A DNA stretch of 64,000 bases, taken from positions 333,453,643-333,517,642 of the forward strand of contig NC_134354.1 in assembly GCF_048569485.1 (NCBI RefSeq). The letters run 5' to 3'. Numbering within the stretch: position 1 is the stretch's first letter; each line of letters begins with the position of its first letter. Shown here piece after piece: positions 1 through 9,900 of this stretch. Both the position numbers and the translations under genes were made by a program. This DNA comes from Anomaloglossus baeobatrachus (lineage: Eukaryota; Chordata; Amphibia; Anura; Aromobatidae). The notes below the pieces were generated by a model. That model was not told the DNA's origin. It searched no databases and saw only the letters and a list, made by a program, of their open reading frames with translations.

Positions 1-196
1 CTTAGCATATTTTTCAGTGTTTGATTGAACTTGGGAATCCTACTCTGGTGAAAACGGTAACTAGAGCCTCGGCCACCTTGGCTGCATAAATACTTAGCAA
101 GGCCACAGCTTCTGGATATTGGATGCCACAGCTTCTGGATATTGGGTGACGTAGTCTACAATAGTGACAATGTACTGCTTTCAAGATTTACTTGGT

Positions 197-720
197 TTAG
201 CCAGAGGTCCAATGATATCGACAGCTAATCTTTGCAAGGGTTCTTCTATTATAGGGAGTGGTTGCAAGGGTGCCTTTTGGGTGATCTCCAGGTCGCCTTC
301 TACGCTGACATATGTCGCAAGTTCGGCAGAAATGCGCCACCGCTTGAGAAATTCCAGGCCAATAGAAAATTTGAGTCAATCGTATCTCTGTGCGGGTTTT
401 CCCTTGATGGTCGGCAGTAGGAATATCATGAGCAAGGTGTAATAGGGAAACTCTGTATTTCTGAGGAACAATCAGCTGTTTGCTATAAGTCCAGGGCTTA
501 TGTAAGCGTTGGTAACCCGATAGAGAAGTCCATTTTCTCTGATAATTTTTTCCCCATTTTCTCCTAACTGCCCTATTTCAGCCCGAGCTCTAAAGCTAGC
601 TAGAGTGGGGTTAGTCTCTACCTCTTGTCTAAACTGAACTTTATCCAAAGTGGCATTCATATGAGACCAACAAGAAGGGTCACTCAGCGGCTGTGACGGC
701 ACTAGGGGTGGCTTCATTTA
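197..720 (-). pseudogene. integrase N-terminal region remnant (Gmr1-type)
   Basis: The segment FYWPGI...HFCRTCDICQRR near 200-380 is the H2C2 zinc-binding end of Ty3/Gypsy integrases. The stretch above it (about 470-720), with the ENGLLYR motif, is the usual lead-in to that domain. It follows the protease directly, which is the evidence for Gmr1-type domain order. Broken. Confidence 0.65.
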
Positions 721-773
721 CATTGATGGGTTGAACACGTCCACTTCTGCTGCTCTCTTGGCTTGACTTCTGG

Positions 774-1220
774 TTATTGCACAAAGTGGCATTGAAGATT
801 CCTTACATCATTCCCTAGAAGAATGTCTGCAGGAAGGCCACTCATCACACCAATCATGCATTGTTTTGCCCCAAAGCCATACTCCTGGGTCACACTCGCT
901 CTTGGAATATATCTCTGAGTACCTTCAGCCAATTTAATGGCAATCCCTGGTCCCTTTTGCATTGCTTCTGGTTGAATTACTCTGGGATCTGCTATGGTAA
1001 GAAAAGCCCCCGTGTCACGAAAGTCAACAACTTTTTGGCCATCCAGCACAACCTCCTGAAGATGTTTGTGCTGAATGTCTGAAGAACAGGTGGCTGTGGC
1101 TCGCACCCCATAGACTTCTGGTAGGGCAGCCAGTATATCAGAGTCAGTTGGCAAGTCAACAGGGACTGAATCCAGCTCTTCTCCTGCTGAGGGTGTCTGT
1201 AGATAAAGGACAGGCAAAGG
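774..1220 (-). pseudogene. retropepsin-like protease remnant (Gmr1-type)
   Basis: A minus-strand segment has the DTGA-type catalytic signature preceded by a VLDGQ strand (near 1,000-1,040), and a later ADILLGND block matching the second conserved part of retroviral-type aspartic proteases. It sits between the zinc knuckle and the integrase domain. It is part of a broken element. Confidence 0.65.
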
Positions 1221-1299
1221 TGGTCTGCAGCTATTCTGCCTCCGAACACCTGAACATTGGGGTTGCAGATGACCAGGCTGCCCACATCCATAACATCTG

Positions 1300-2190
1300 C
1301 GTTCTATGATTCTTCCTCCACGTCGTGAGTGGGTAGTCTAGTGGGACGGTGAACATTGGAGGACAAGGGACCACTGATGTTGGGGAGCTGGTAGTTTTTT
1401 CTCATTGACTAGAAGTCTTTTCCATTAAGGCTTGATGGTGAGAAGCTCATCAGCTAGAGCGGCGGCTTGTTCCACTGTTGCCAGCTTTCTCTCACGCACC
1501 CATTCCCTGATGTCAGCAGGGCACTTGGCATAGAACTACTCTTTCAGGATGACCTAGAGGAAGGTCTCCCAAGTTAAGGCTCCCTCTCCAACCAGCCAGC
1601 AATGACATGCTTGTTTGAGCCTGTGCGCATACATCTTGAAAGACACTTCCCCATCACAGGCTAACGGACGGAACTATAAGTCCTATAAGTATCTGGGATC
1701 ACAGCATAAAGTTCTAGAATGGTCTCTTTTATCTCCTCATACTCACAATTCCACTGATGGTCCATAGCTCTGTAGGCTTTGGCAGCTCCACCCTCCAAGA
1801 GGCCCCCCAGGTGTCTGACTCGCTCTCTTTCTGGGACTTCCAATAATCGGCACTGATGCTCAAAGTCCTGGAAGAAGCCCTCAATGTCGCCTGCAGCTTC
1901 ATTAAATGGCTTAAAGTCCTTGTGGGACACCCTTGGGATTTCCCTCATGGTGGATGCTGGGATCGCAGTCTGTCTGAAGCTTTTAGCTGCTTCTGCCATG
2001 CGCTGCCTCTCCTGAGCTCTACGAATGGCCTCTTGCTTATCTTCTATGGTGGCCTCATCTCCCAGCAGTGCCATCTCGTCCTCGTACCACACAACCCACT
2101 GACTTTTTTGGGTATTTACCTCCAGCTCTCGTCTTTCCTGTCCTTGCTGTGGAAATACTTCCTCAGTGCCATCTTACAGGTAAGCGTCTT
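1300..2190 (-). pseudogene. gag remnant with SCAN-like domain (Gmr1-type)
   Basis: The minus strand encodes a charged, helix-rich capsid-like segment (about 1,660-2,090) followed by a stretch near 1,440-1,560 with the spaced pattern ILKE...REWVRER...ALADEL, which resembles vertebrate SCAN domains. A CCHC knuckle of form CX2CX4HX4C follows. SCAN domains of vertebrate transcription factors are thought to derive from gag of this kind of element. The region is broken and not a functional gene. Confidence 0.65.
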
Positions 2191-2241
2191 CCATTCCTTT
2201 TGCTCTGAGCCCTCCGCTGCCAACCAGTTTGTGAAGGGGTA

Positions 2242-2500
2242 TGTGACAGAACAGTAAGAGACGCTAGGCCAAGGAACAATCCAAAGGGCTTTATTGGAAC
2301 CACAAAGATAAAGCACCAAACATGAATATAAATCCTTAAAGTCTGCAAGGAGTCCACAACAAAACAACAGATCCGGGGGCGCCTCCCGGTATTCCAACGC
2401 CAGGGAAACTATGGCAATGGTCCTTATATGAGTTCCTTGAGTCCAACAGGGTGAACATCAAAACACAATCCCACATGGCCACTGATCTCCAATCTGTAAC
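2242..2500 (-). repeat. 5' LTR of the Gmr1-type element
   Basis: On the minus strand the block begins TGTTACAG and ends CTGTCACA, so it has TG...CA ends, and an AATAAA signal lies about 50 bases from its 3' end (near 2,290). The gag leader begins immediately below 2,242. The partner LTR is outside the window, so the upper boundary at 2,500 is judged only from the terminal TG and could be wrong. Confidence 0.5.
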
Positions 2501-3745
2501 AGTCCATACACAGGCACTAGGATCTAGCCTCAGCTATAGATCCTAGTCCTTCTCCAGCCGAGACCCAACTAACTGACTAACATGGGTCTCATTGTTCTCT
2601 TCTACTGGGGTTAGCCCCTTAGGTGGGCAGAAGGGCCCACCTCCCCCTGGACATTTGATACATGAAAGGATTCTAGAAGGCCTGGCTCTATTCTCTCTAC
2701 CAAGTTGTTGATTGGATGAGTCCCATGCTGAAAAGAACAAACAATCTCCCACCAGAAGTAGTACATACAGGACAGTCAAGGAGGGACAGACTATTGCACC
2801 ATGAGCACAGGCGGAGGAGGGACACGCTGTTACAGTCACCTGTGGTATGCGGCCAGGGATTAGCCGCCGCTGTTGTTGCTGTCCTTCGGGGCGGATGTTT
2901 GTAGTAGCTAAAATGTTTCTGCTCCCAACAGGTAGAGCGGGCCCCAGGGAGGATGATGAGGGGAGTAGCAAGAACAGGCGGACACAGTCTCTGCGGGTTC
3001 AAGGTTTCTTTACTCACTCTGTTTTAACTGGGAAATGACGATCACCGTTGTGATGGGCCCCAGTCGATCCCGGACCCGTTGGAGGTCAAAACCGGTACAG
3101 TGGACAGTGGGCCCCTCCACCTTGCTCCTTTTGAGATGGATCCCCATGGCCTGAAGCTTCTTGGGGACCCCAGTTTTTGAGAAGTGTTTTCTCCCATCCC
3201 GTATGCAGGTGCTGCGGGTCCATGGTGGAGCTGGACTTAGATCACGATCTCGAACCCTATATAGCACTGTGCTTCGGGAACTGTGGTAGCCAGAGGGACA
3301 TACAATCCCCCTGTCCTGCAGATTTTAGTGGACAACCTGAAATCTAATCTACCCTAGGATTCTGCAATCTGCACTGCGCCGGTCCCGAGGGAGCAATGAA
3401 GCTCACCCCTCCGTTACCATTTTGACTCCTGCGTCCCACCAGGGCCACTGGTAAAACCTGTCTGCTCTCTTCCTCCCCTGCTGGAGAACTCTAACTGTTG
3501 TGTGGCTCCTAACTTCCCCTGGTGGCTGCTTCCCTGTCACTAGTTAGTGGTAGCTCCACATGTTTGGTGACTGCCTTAAGACCCAACCCTAGCCAGTCCC
3601 CAGTGGGGAGGCCAACCTGGTTGTGTGTATGAGTTGGTGTGTTGTGGAACCGGTACTGACCTCCTCTGGATCCAGGATGAGTTCCGCACCTTAACTGATG
3701 TGCAGTACCCTGTGGCGACTGATGCCTCAGGGGCGCCATAGACAA
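2501..3745 (-). repeat. unassigned LTR-like insertion
   Basis: This 1.2-kb stretch separates the Gmr1-type LTR from the C-terminal end of the CR1-like LINE. On the minus strand it has a TATA-like CTATATAGG near 3,255-3,265 and an AGTAAA near 3,008-3,014, spaced as promoter and poly(A) signals of an LTR would be. The upper end contains TGGCGCCCC near 3,735. I found no clean target duplication. It could be a solo LTR, a longer version of the neighbouring LTR, or several pieces. No gene was recognised. Confidence 0.35.
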
Positions 3746-3945
3746 TGTTGTGTGTACCGAGGAAATCACCCAGTCCTTTTTTAAAAGCTGTTATAGTGTC
3801 AGCCATTATTTCCTCTTGCTGTGGGGCATTGCAGAGTCTGACTGCTCTAACTGTAAGTAACCCTTTCCTACTTAGCTGCCAGAATTGCCTTTTTTCTCAC
3901 CAGTAGTGAGTGCCCCCTGGTCCTTAGCATGGTCTTTGGGAGGAC
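3746..3945 (-). pseudogene. CR1-like LINE, fragment 7 (C-terminal end)
   Basis: The minus strand encodes NAPQQEEIMADTITAFKKGL, the C-terminal tail region of CR1/L2-type LINE polyproteins (compare the usual SLP...ETLNAFKRGLD block). It continues the reading from the fragment on the other side of the MITE. The usual 3' end of the LINE is not found below 3,746. Confidence 0.75.
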
Positions 3946-3948
3946 TAA

Positions 3949-4454
3949 GGGGTACTTTGCACACTACGACATCGCAAGCCGATGGTAGCGATGCCAAGCG
4001 CGATAGTCCCTGCCCCCGTCGCAGCTGCGATATCTTGTGATAGCTGCCGTAGCGAACATTATCGCTACGGCAGCTTCACACGCACTTACCTGCCACACGG
4101 CAGGTGGCCAATAGAAGCAGGGGGGCGGAGATGAGCGGGACGTAAACATCCCGCCCACCTCCTTCCTTCCTCATTGCAGCTGGGCCGCAGGTAAAGAGAT
4201 GTTCCTCGCTCCTGCGGCTTCACACACAGCGATGTGTGCTGCCGCAGGAACGAGGAACAACATCGTAACATCGGTCCTTCCGAAATTATGGCCATGACCG
4301 ACACTGATCATACGATTTCAACGCTTTTGCGCTCGTTAATCATAGTAAAAAGGATTTACAAACTCCGATGTCGACAGCTACACCGGATGTGCGTCACTTT
4401 CGATTTGACCCCACCAACATCGCTCCTGTGATGTTGTAGTGTGCAAAGTACCCC
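3949..4454. mobile_element. Harbinger-like MITE 1
   Basis: A 506-bp non-coding element has inverted ends GGGGTACTTTGCACACTAC and a matching right end, flanked by TAA on both sides (3,946-3,948 and 4,455-4,457). A three-base TWA duplication is typical of PIF/Harbinger transposons. The interior is CG-rich with hairpins. It interrupts the LINE C-terminal coding region and is closely related to the MITE at 28,763. Confidence 0.75.
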
Positions 4455-4599
4455 TAAGTCATGTGCCAGTCCTTTGTATTGACCAGACATGCATTTATAC
4501 ATATAAATGAGATCTCCTCTGAGACGTCTTTTTTCTAAGCTAAACAAGCCCAACTTTTTCAATCTCTCATCATATGGGGGGTCTTCCATTCCTTGCAAT
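4455..4599 (-). pseudogene. CR1-like LINE, fragment 6
   Basis: The minus strand encodes [20 protein letters not shown] followed by DLIYMYKC, the signature block just after the reverse transcriptase in CR1-type LINEs. It lies between the MITE and the 5' LTR of the young Gypsy element. The last four bases, CAAT (4,596-4,599), are the Gypsy target duplication. Confidence 0.85.
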
Positions 4600-5574
4600 T
4601 GTGGCACCCCAGGGTTGCCACAGTAACAACACAAAGGGTTAACTCCCCACACACAACACCAAGACCTCCTGGCCAGAAGGGGGAGACCAAGCTGCTTCCC
4701 TGTACATTCTGCTGGGGGGGAGGAAATGGTCAGAAGGAGTTTCAGTTTGGAAGTTCAGTGCAGAGCACTGAGGAGACAGGATCTCTGCAGGTTGGAAGCT
4801 GGCTTTAGCTCACCTCAGGATCCACTGACCAATTCCAGGCCTAGCTGAGGGTCTGAGGAAAGGAGACAGATTACACAGAGAACATTCCTGGGAGGCAGAG
4901 CATTGCTGAGCTCATCCCAGTGGAGCACAAGAACGGATGCTGGATCCGAGACTGCAGGTTACATACTGCATAGTTACCACCAGAGAAGTGAAGATTCCAG
5001 ATCTTTCACCTGTACCACAGACACAAGCAACATAGGAGAGTTCAGGAACATACTAGGAAGGACTCGAGTTGCCTGTCAGGTCGGTACCTAGGAGCAGAGC
5101 ACAGCAGAGCCGGCTGCATAGTTCACAGCAGCAGGCCACAGACACACAGTGCAGGCAAGGAAGCCAAAACGGCCCGGCTGGGTGGGAGAAGCCCTGAACC
5201 CCTCACAGACTCCGTGGACAGTACTCTGCTGGATACCATCATCAGTAAAGGACAAAGAAACTGCAAAACCGTGAGTCTGCCTGTTTATTGTGCTCGTGTC
5301 CTGCACTTCCCCCATAGACTACTAACACACTGCCCCGGGGAAAAGGCTCTACCCGTGGGGAGCCGTCCCATCTCAAGCTGCTTTCCATCACCCCCGGAGG
5401 TTCTGCAGCAGCGGTGGTCATCTCTGATCACATTCCACGGGTGGCGTCACGAACATAACCCCCCTTTCTATTGTGGAACCAGGGAGCACAGACCGGGTCA
5501 CGACGCCGTGATCCCCTTTCCAGAAGCAACCCCTTGGCCCGGTTCTGGGTATCCCCTTAACCCCTGGCGACACA
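4600..5574 (+). repeat. 5' LTR of young Gypsy element
   Basis: 975 bp, beginning TGTGGCACCCC and ending GGCGACACA. It matches 11,459-12,432 almost perfectly. The stretch just inside (5,577 onward, TTTGGCGTCACGAACAGG) is where the primer-binding site should lie. The tRNA was not identified. Confidence 0.95.
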
Positions 5575-5936
5575 ACTTTGGCGTCACGAACAGGATGCGG
5601 ACTGGACCCGGCTGCAACCCGGGTGACGTGTGCCTGTAAAGACTTATTGCATCGCATAAAAGACTTGCACTGTGAATTGTTGCAACAAAGAACGGACTTT
5701 AAACTTTGCAAAGATACCTGGAAAAATCCAAAAGCATCATTGGTAAACTTTTCCAGGCGCCATCTTTAATCACGCCATTACCTGCTACGCGCGGGAAAAC
5801 ATCGCGCCTAAACTAAGACTCCGCCCACCGCTTGCAGAGGAGGTGCGCTCGGTGCTGCGACCCGAACGAAAACGCAGAAAAGTGTCCCAGGCTTGCTGTC
5901 AAGAAGACTGGTGAAATTAACTAAGGGGGCGCAAAG

Positions 5937-6932
5937 ATGTCGCAGCAGGGAGACGCTGTTGTGCCCGGCGGTGCAGCGGCACCTATCATGCCGTTCCTGA
6001 TGCCGTACACCCCGGGTGCAGTGTGGCTGCCGCAGTACTCAGGTGAGCCCAACACACTTAATGACTTTATCGGAAAGCTAAAAATCTACTACAGCATGTA
6101 CCCCCTGACAGAAGCTCAGCGTGTTGGTATGCTTATGGGACAGTTAACTGGCAATGCCCAGCGGGAGGCTACATCCTGGCCGGACGATGCAAAGGACACT
6201 GTAGAGCATATAATAGCTGGACTAAAAGCAGCTTTTGAATCCACTGCTGGCAGCCGGGCTAAAATGAGGTTCTTTGGATGCAAGCAAAAACCTAGAGAGA
6301 GCGCAAGAGACTTTGCCTTAAACTTGCAGGAGGCGCTCAGAGCACTTAAATTAGCAGAACCTGCCTTAGCCCCTGGAGCAGATAAGCTGCTGATAGACCA
6401 ATTCCTGGATGGACTCTCATCCCCTTCCCACCGGGGACAACTGAGCATGATGGTGATCCAGGATCCAGGACTAACATTTGCCCAGCTAAAGGATAGAGCC
6501 ATCCGCCTCCAGCAGGTGGAGGAGCCGCAGGATATAGACTCTGTTCAACACCTTACAGTGGCACCCCAGCAGCCAGTAGTGCCGGTGACATCGGCCATGT
6601 CAGCGGCTGCTGCTAACCACCTGGAGCCCATCACTAATGAGGCTCTCCATCAAAGGCTTGATGCCCTGACAGACACTGTTGCTTCCATGGCTAGAATCGT
6701 CCAGGAGCTGCGTGGATCCAAGTCTGCACCCAAGATTGAGCTGGCGACCAGCAAGGAGGATGTCCCATGGATGAGGCCTAGGAGATACCAAGCGACGAGA
6801 GGACGACCCGGCGACCGCTACCAGCCGGATGGACAGCCCATTTGCCGCCGTTGCAATGAGCCAGGTCACTTTGCCCGTGAATGTGCTTTAAATGGGGATC
6901 CCCTGGGGAGGCGGGCCGCTCCTCAGGAATGA
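5937..6932 (+). CDS. Gag of young Gypsy element
   Basis: A 331-residue Gag. It starts at the first ATG after a GC-rich leader, with a purine-rich AGATGT context. A capsid-like helical region spans roughly residues 30-200, and a single CCHC zinc knuckle (CRRCNEPGHFAREC) lies near residues 303-316 for binding the element's RNA. The ORF is open throughout. Its end overlaps pol by 52 nt in the -1 frame. Gag would form the cytoplasmic particle in which reverse transcription occurs. Confidence 0.9.
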   Translation: MSQQGDAVVPGGAAAPIMPFLMPYTPGAVWLPQYSGEPNTLNDFIGKLKIYYSMYPLTEAQRVGMLMGQLTGNAQREATSWPDDAKDTVEHIIAGLKAAFESTAGSRAKMRFFGCKQKPRESARDFALNLQEALRALKLAEPALAPGADKLLIDQFLDGLSSPSHRGQLSMMVIQDPGLTFAQLKDRAIRLQQVEEPQDIDSVQHLTVAPQQPVVPVTSAMSAAAANHLEPITNEALHQRLDALTDTVASMARIVQELRGSKSAPKIELATSKEDVPWMRPRRYQATRGRPGDRYQPDGQPICRRCNEPGHFARECALNGDPLGRRAAPQE

Positions 6933-9900
6933 ACTCTCAAGGTCCTTCACCCTGGCACGACAAGTATGTGGGGGGACGTCCAGTCATCCCCATCGTGCTG
7001 GATGGCATTCCGCTCAACGCCTTGCTGGACACTGGTTCCCAAATATCATCAATTCCGCATGTCCTTTATAAGAGGTACTGGGCTGATTCAGACGTTAGCA
7101 GTGGTCCATCTAATGTTGCATTGAATATATGGGCTAGCAATGGTGAATTAGTACCACAGGTTGGTTTCAGAGAAATGACCATTAAGATTGGGAGAGTAGA
7201 ATTGCAGAATCAGGGTATTATCATTGTTGATGTTGACCGACGAGAACGTGAACCAACTATGCTGCTAGGAATGAATGTAATTGAAAATTGTTTTGCAGAG
7301 GTAATTACTGTCTTGCAGCAGATCGTCGAGACTGCCAAACCTGGGCAACAGAGACTCCTGCAGAAGGAAATTAAAGCCTTGATGCTGAAGCAGCAGGTAG
7401 AAATGTCAGGAGGTGAAATTGGCAGTGCAAGGGTAAGTGACCCAATACCTATTGTAATTCCTCCCAAAACAGAAATGCTGGTCTGGTGTAGAGCCGCAAT
7501 AGGCATCAGAGGGCGAGACTATCAGGCCCTGGTAGAACCCGTGTACTCAGACAGTAGGCCCACTGTACTGACGGCCAGAGGAATAGTTGAGGTACACAGG
7601 GGGAGAGTGCCAATACGCCTTCTAAATTGTGGGGAAGATGAGGTCACCCTACCTAAGTATGCTACCATGGCTAAGCTATATACGGTTGATAACAACGCCA
7701 TCACCACCGTTGAGCCCTTGAAGCCGTCAAATCAGGCGGAGGACAATGGCTCAGAGGGAAAGCTGGAGGATTGGTGCCAAAAGCTACATGTAGGTACCGA
7801 TTCTACACCCTCCCATCAAAAGCATGGAGTATACAGGGTAGTGAAAGAATATGAACAAATATTCAGCAAACACCCATTAGACTTTGGGCAGATCAAAGGG
7901 GTAGAGCACACTATACCCACAGGTAACCATCCACCCATAAAGGAGAGGTATAGACCAGTACCACCTGCTCACTACCAATGCGCCAAAGACATGCTCAAAG
8001 AAATGAAAGAGGCAGGGGTAATAAGAGACAGTTGTAGCCCCTGGGCAGCCCCACTAGTGCTAGTTAAGAAAAAAGATGGGACCATGAGGATGTGTGTAGA
8101 CTACCGACAGATCAACCGCATTACACACAAGGATGCATACCCATTACCTAGGATAGAAGAGTCATTGGCTGCATTAAAATCCGCTAATTACTTTTCCACC
8201 CTAGATCTGACTAGTGGGTATTGGCAAGTTCCTGTGGCAGAGGCTGATAAGGAGAAGACAGCATTCACCACGCCGATGGGCCTCTGTGAGTTCAATTGTA
8301 TGCCGTTTGGACTCTGCAACGCACCTGGAACCTTCCAGCGACTGATGGAGTGCTGCCTAGGACATAAGAACTTTGAAACTGTCCTCCTGTACCTGGATGA
8401 CATCATAGTCTACTCCAAGACCTATGAACAGCATCTACAAGACCTGGCAGAAGTGTTTGAAGCCTTATCTGGATACGGCATGAAAATCAAGCCATCCAAG
8501 TGTCACCTTCTAAAGCCAAGGGTACAGTACCTGGGACATGTCGTGAGCTCAGAAGGGGTAGCACCAGATCCTGAAAAAGTTACCGTGATCAGAGATTGGC
8601 CGAGACCCACCAGCGTGAAAGAGGTGAGGCAATTCCTGGGACTGGTAGGCTACTATAGAAGATTTATAAAAGGGTTCACGAAGCTAGCAGCTCCCCTACA
8701 AGACATCCTGGTAGGACAGTCAAAGAAGTCTGCAGCCCGAAATCCTCCTTTCCAGTGGAGTGATGAGAGAGAAGAGTCCTTTAAGAAGTTGAAGTGGGCA
8801 CTGACAGGAGAAGAGATCCTGGCATATCCAGATTACCATCAACCCTTCATTTTGTACACGGATGCCAGCAACGTAGGACTGGGAGCAGTATTGTCTCAAA
8901 AGCAGGAAGGCAAGGAGAAAGTTATTGCCTTTGCAAGCAGGAAGCTCCGGCCTACAGAAAGAAACCCAGAGAATTACAGCTCCTTCAAGTTAGAACTACT
9001 GGCAGTAGTTTGGGCTGTAACAGAGCGTTTCAAACACTACTTGGCAGCTGCAGAATTTACCATCTTTACTGACAACAATCCGTTGACCCACCTGGACTCT
9101 GCAAAACTAGGTGCACTGGAACAGCGATGGATAGCCCGACTGTCAAACTACAACTTTGTCATCAAGTACAGGGCAGGCCACAAGAATGGGAATGCAGATG
9201 CCTTATCCCGGATGCCACACTCGGGGGACGTGGAAGAGGAAACGGAGGGACTGGAAGAAATTGAGCTGCCGGCCTTTCACCGTCCTAAGGTTGGACAGTA
9301 TCAACCGAGTGTCTACCAAAAACAACAGCAGGCAACTCTCAACCCATTAGCACACCACGGATGGACTGACACACAAGACAGTGATCCAGCTGTGAAGCTA
9401 GTGAAAGAAGTGCTTACACAACAAGGTGCATACCCTAATCAGAATGCCCCAGCTGAGACACAACATCTCTGGAAAGAGAGAGGTAAATTGTTCCTGTACC
9501 AAGGGAAGCTCTGTAGAAGGCACACCAATCCAAAAACACATGAGTTGGTCTGGCAGATCATCGTGCCCAAGAGAGACGTCAAGATGGTTCTGGAAGCTTA
9601 CCACGACGGTGCTGGTCATTTTGGTTGGAAAAAGTTGGAAGTGCTCTTAAGAGAAAGATTCTACTGGGTTGGCATGAGAAAATCAATTGAAGATTGGTGT
9701 AGAAAATGCGGACCGTGCAACCTCAGAAGAAAGGATCAACAGAACCAGAGAGCTCCACTCCAGTCCATAGTAACCAAGCAACCACTCGAGCTAGTCGCAT
9801 TAGACCACGTCAAGTTGTCACCAAGCCGGTCCGGCTATGTCTATGCCTTAACCATCGTGGACCATTACTCACGCTTCTTAGTGGTGGTACCCGTGAAAGA

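Larger units (their letters stand above)
1..2500 (-). mobile_element. Gmr1-type Ty3/Gypsy LTR element, broken, partial
   Basis: Reading the minus strand from 2,500 down, there is a short LTR, then gag, a CCHC zinc knuckle (about 1,255-1,300), an aspartic protease, and directly after it an integrase zinc-binding domain. There is no room for reverse transcriptase between protease and integrase. Among Ty3/Gypsy elements this order (integrase before RT) is known from the Gmr1 clade, and the gag has the SCAN-like character reported for that clade. The RT, RNase H and second LTR would lie beyond the left window edge. It is a fossil with many breaks, at least five by eye. The clade call is inference from domain order and gag type. 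Confidence 0.75.

Noticed and set aside
5214-5639. Open frame of 141 codons repeated at 12,072
   Set aside because: It is within the LTR and appears in both LTR copies; no protein family resemblance.
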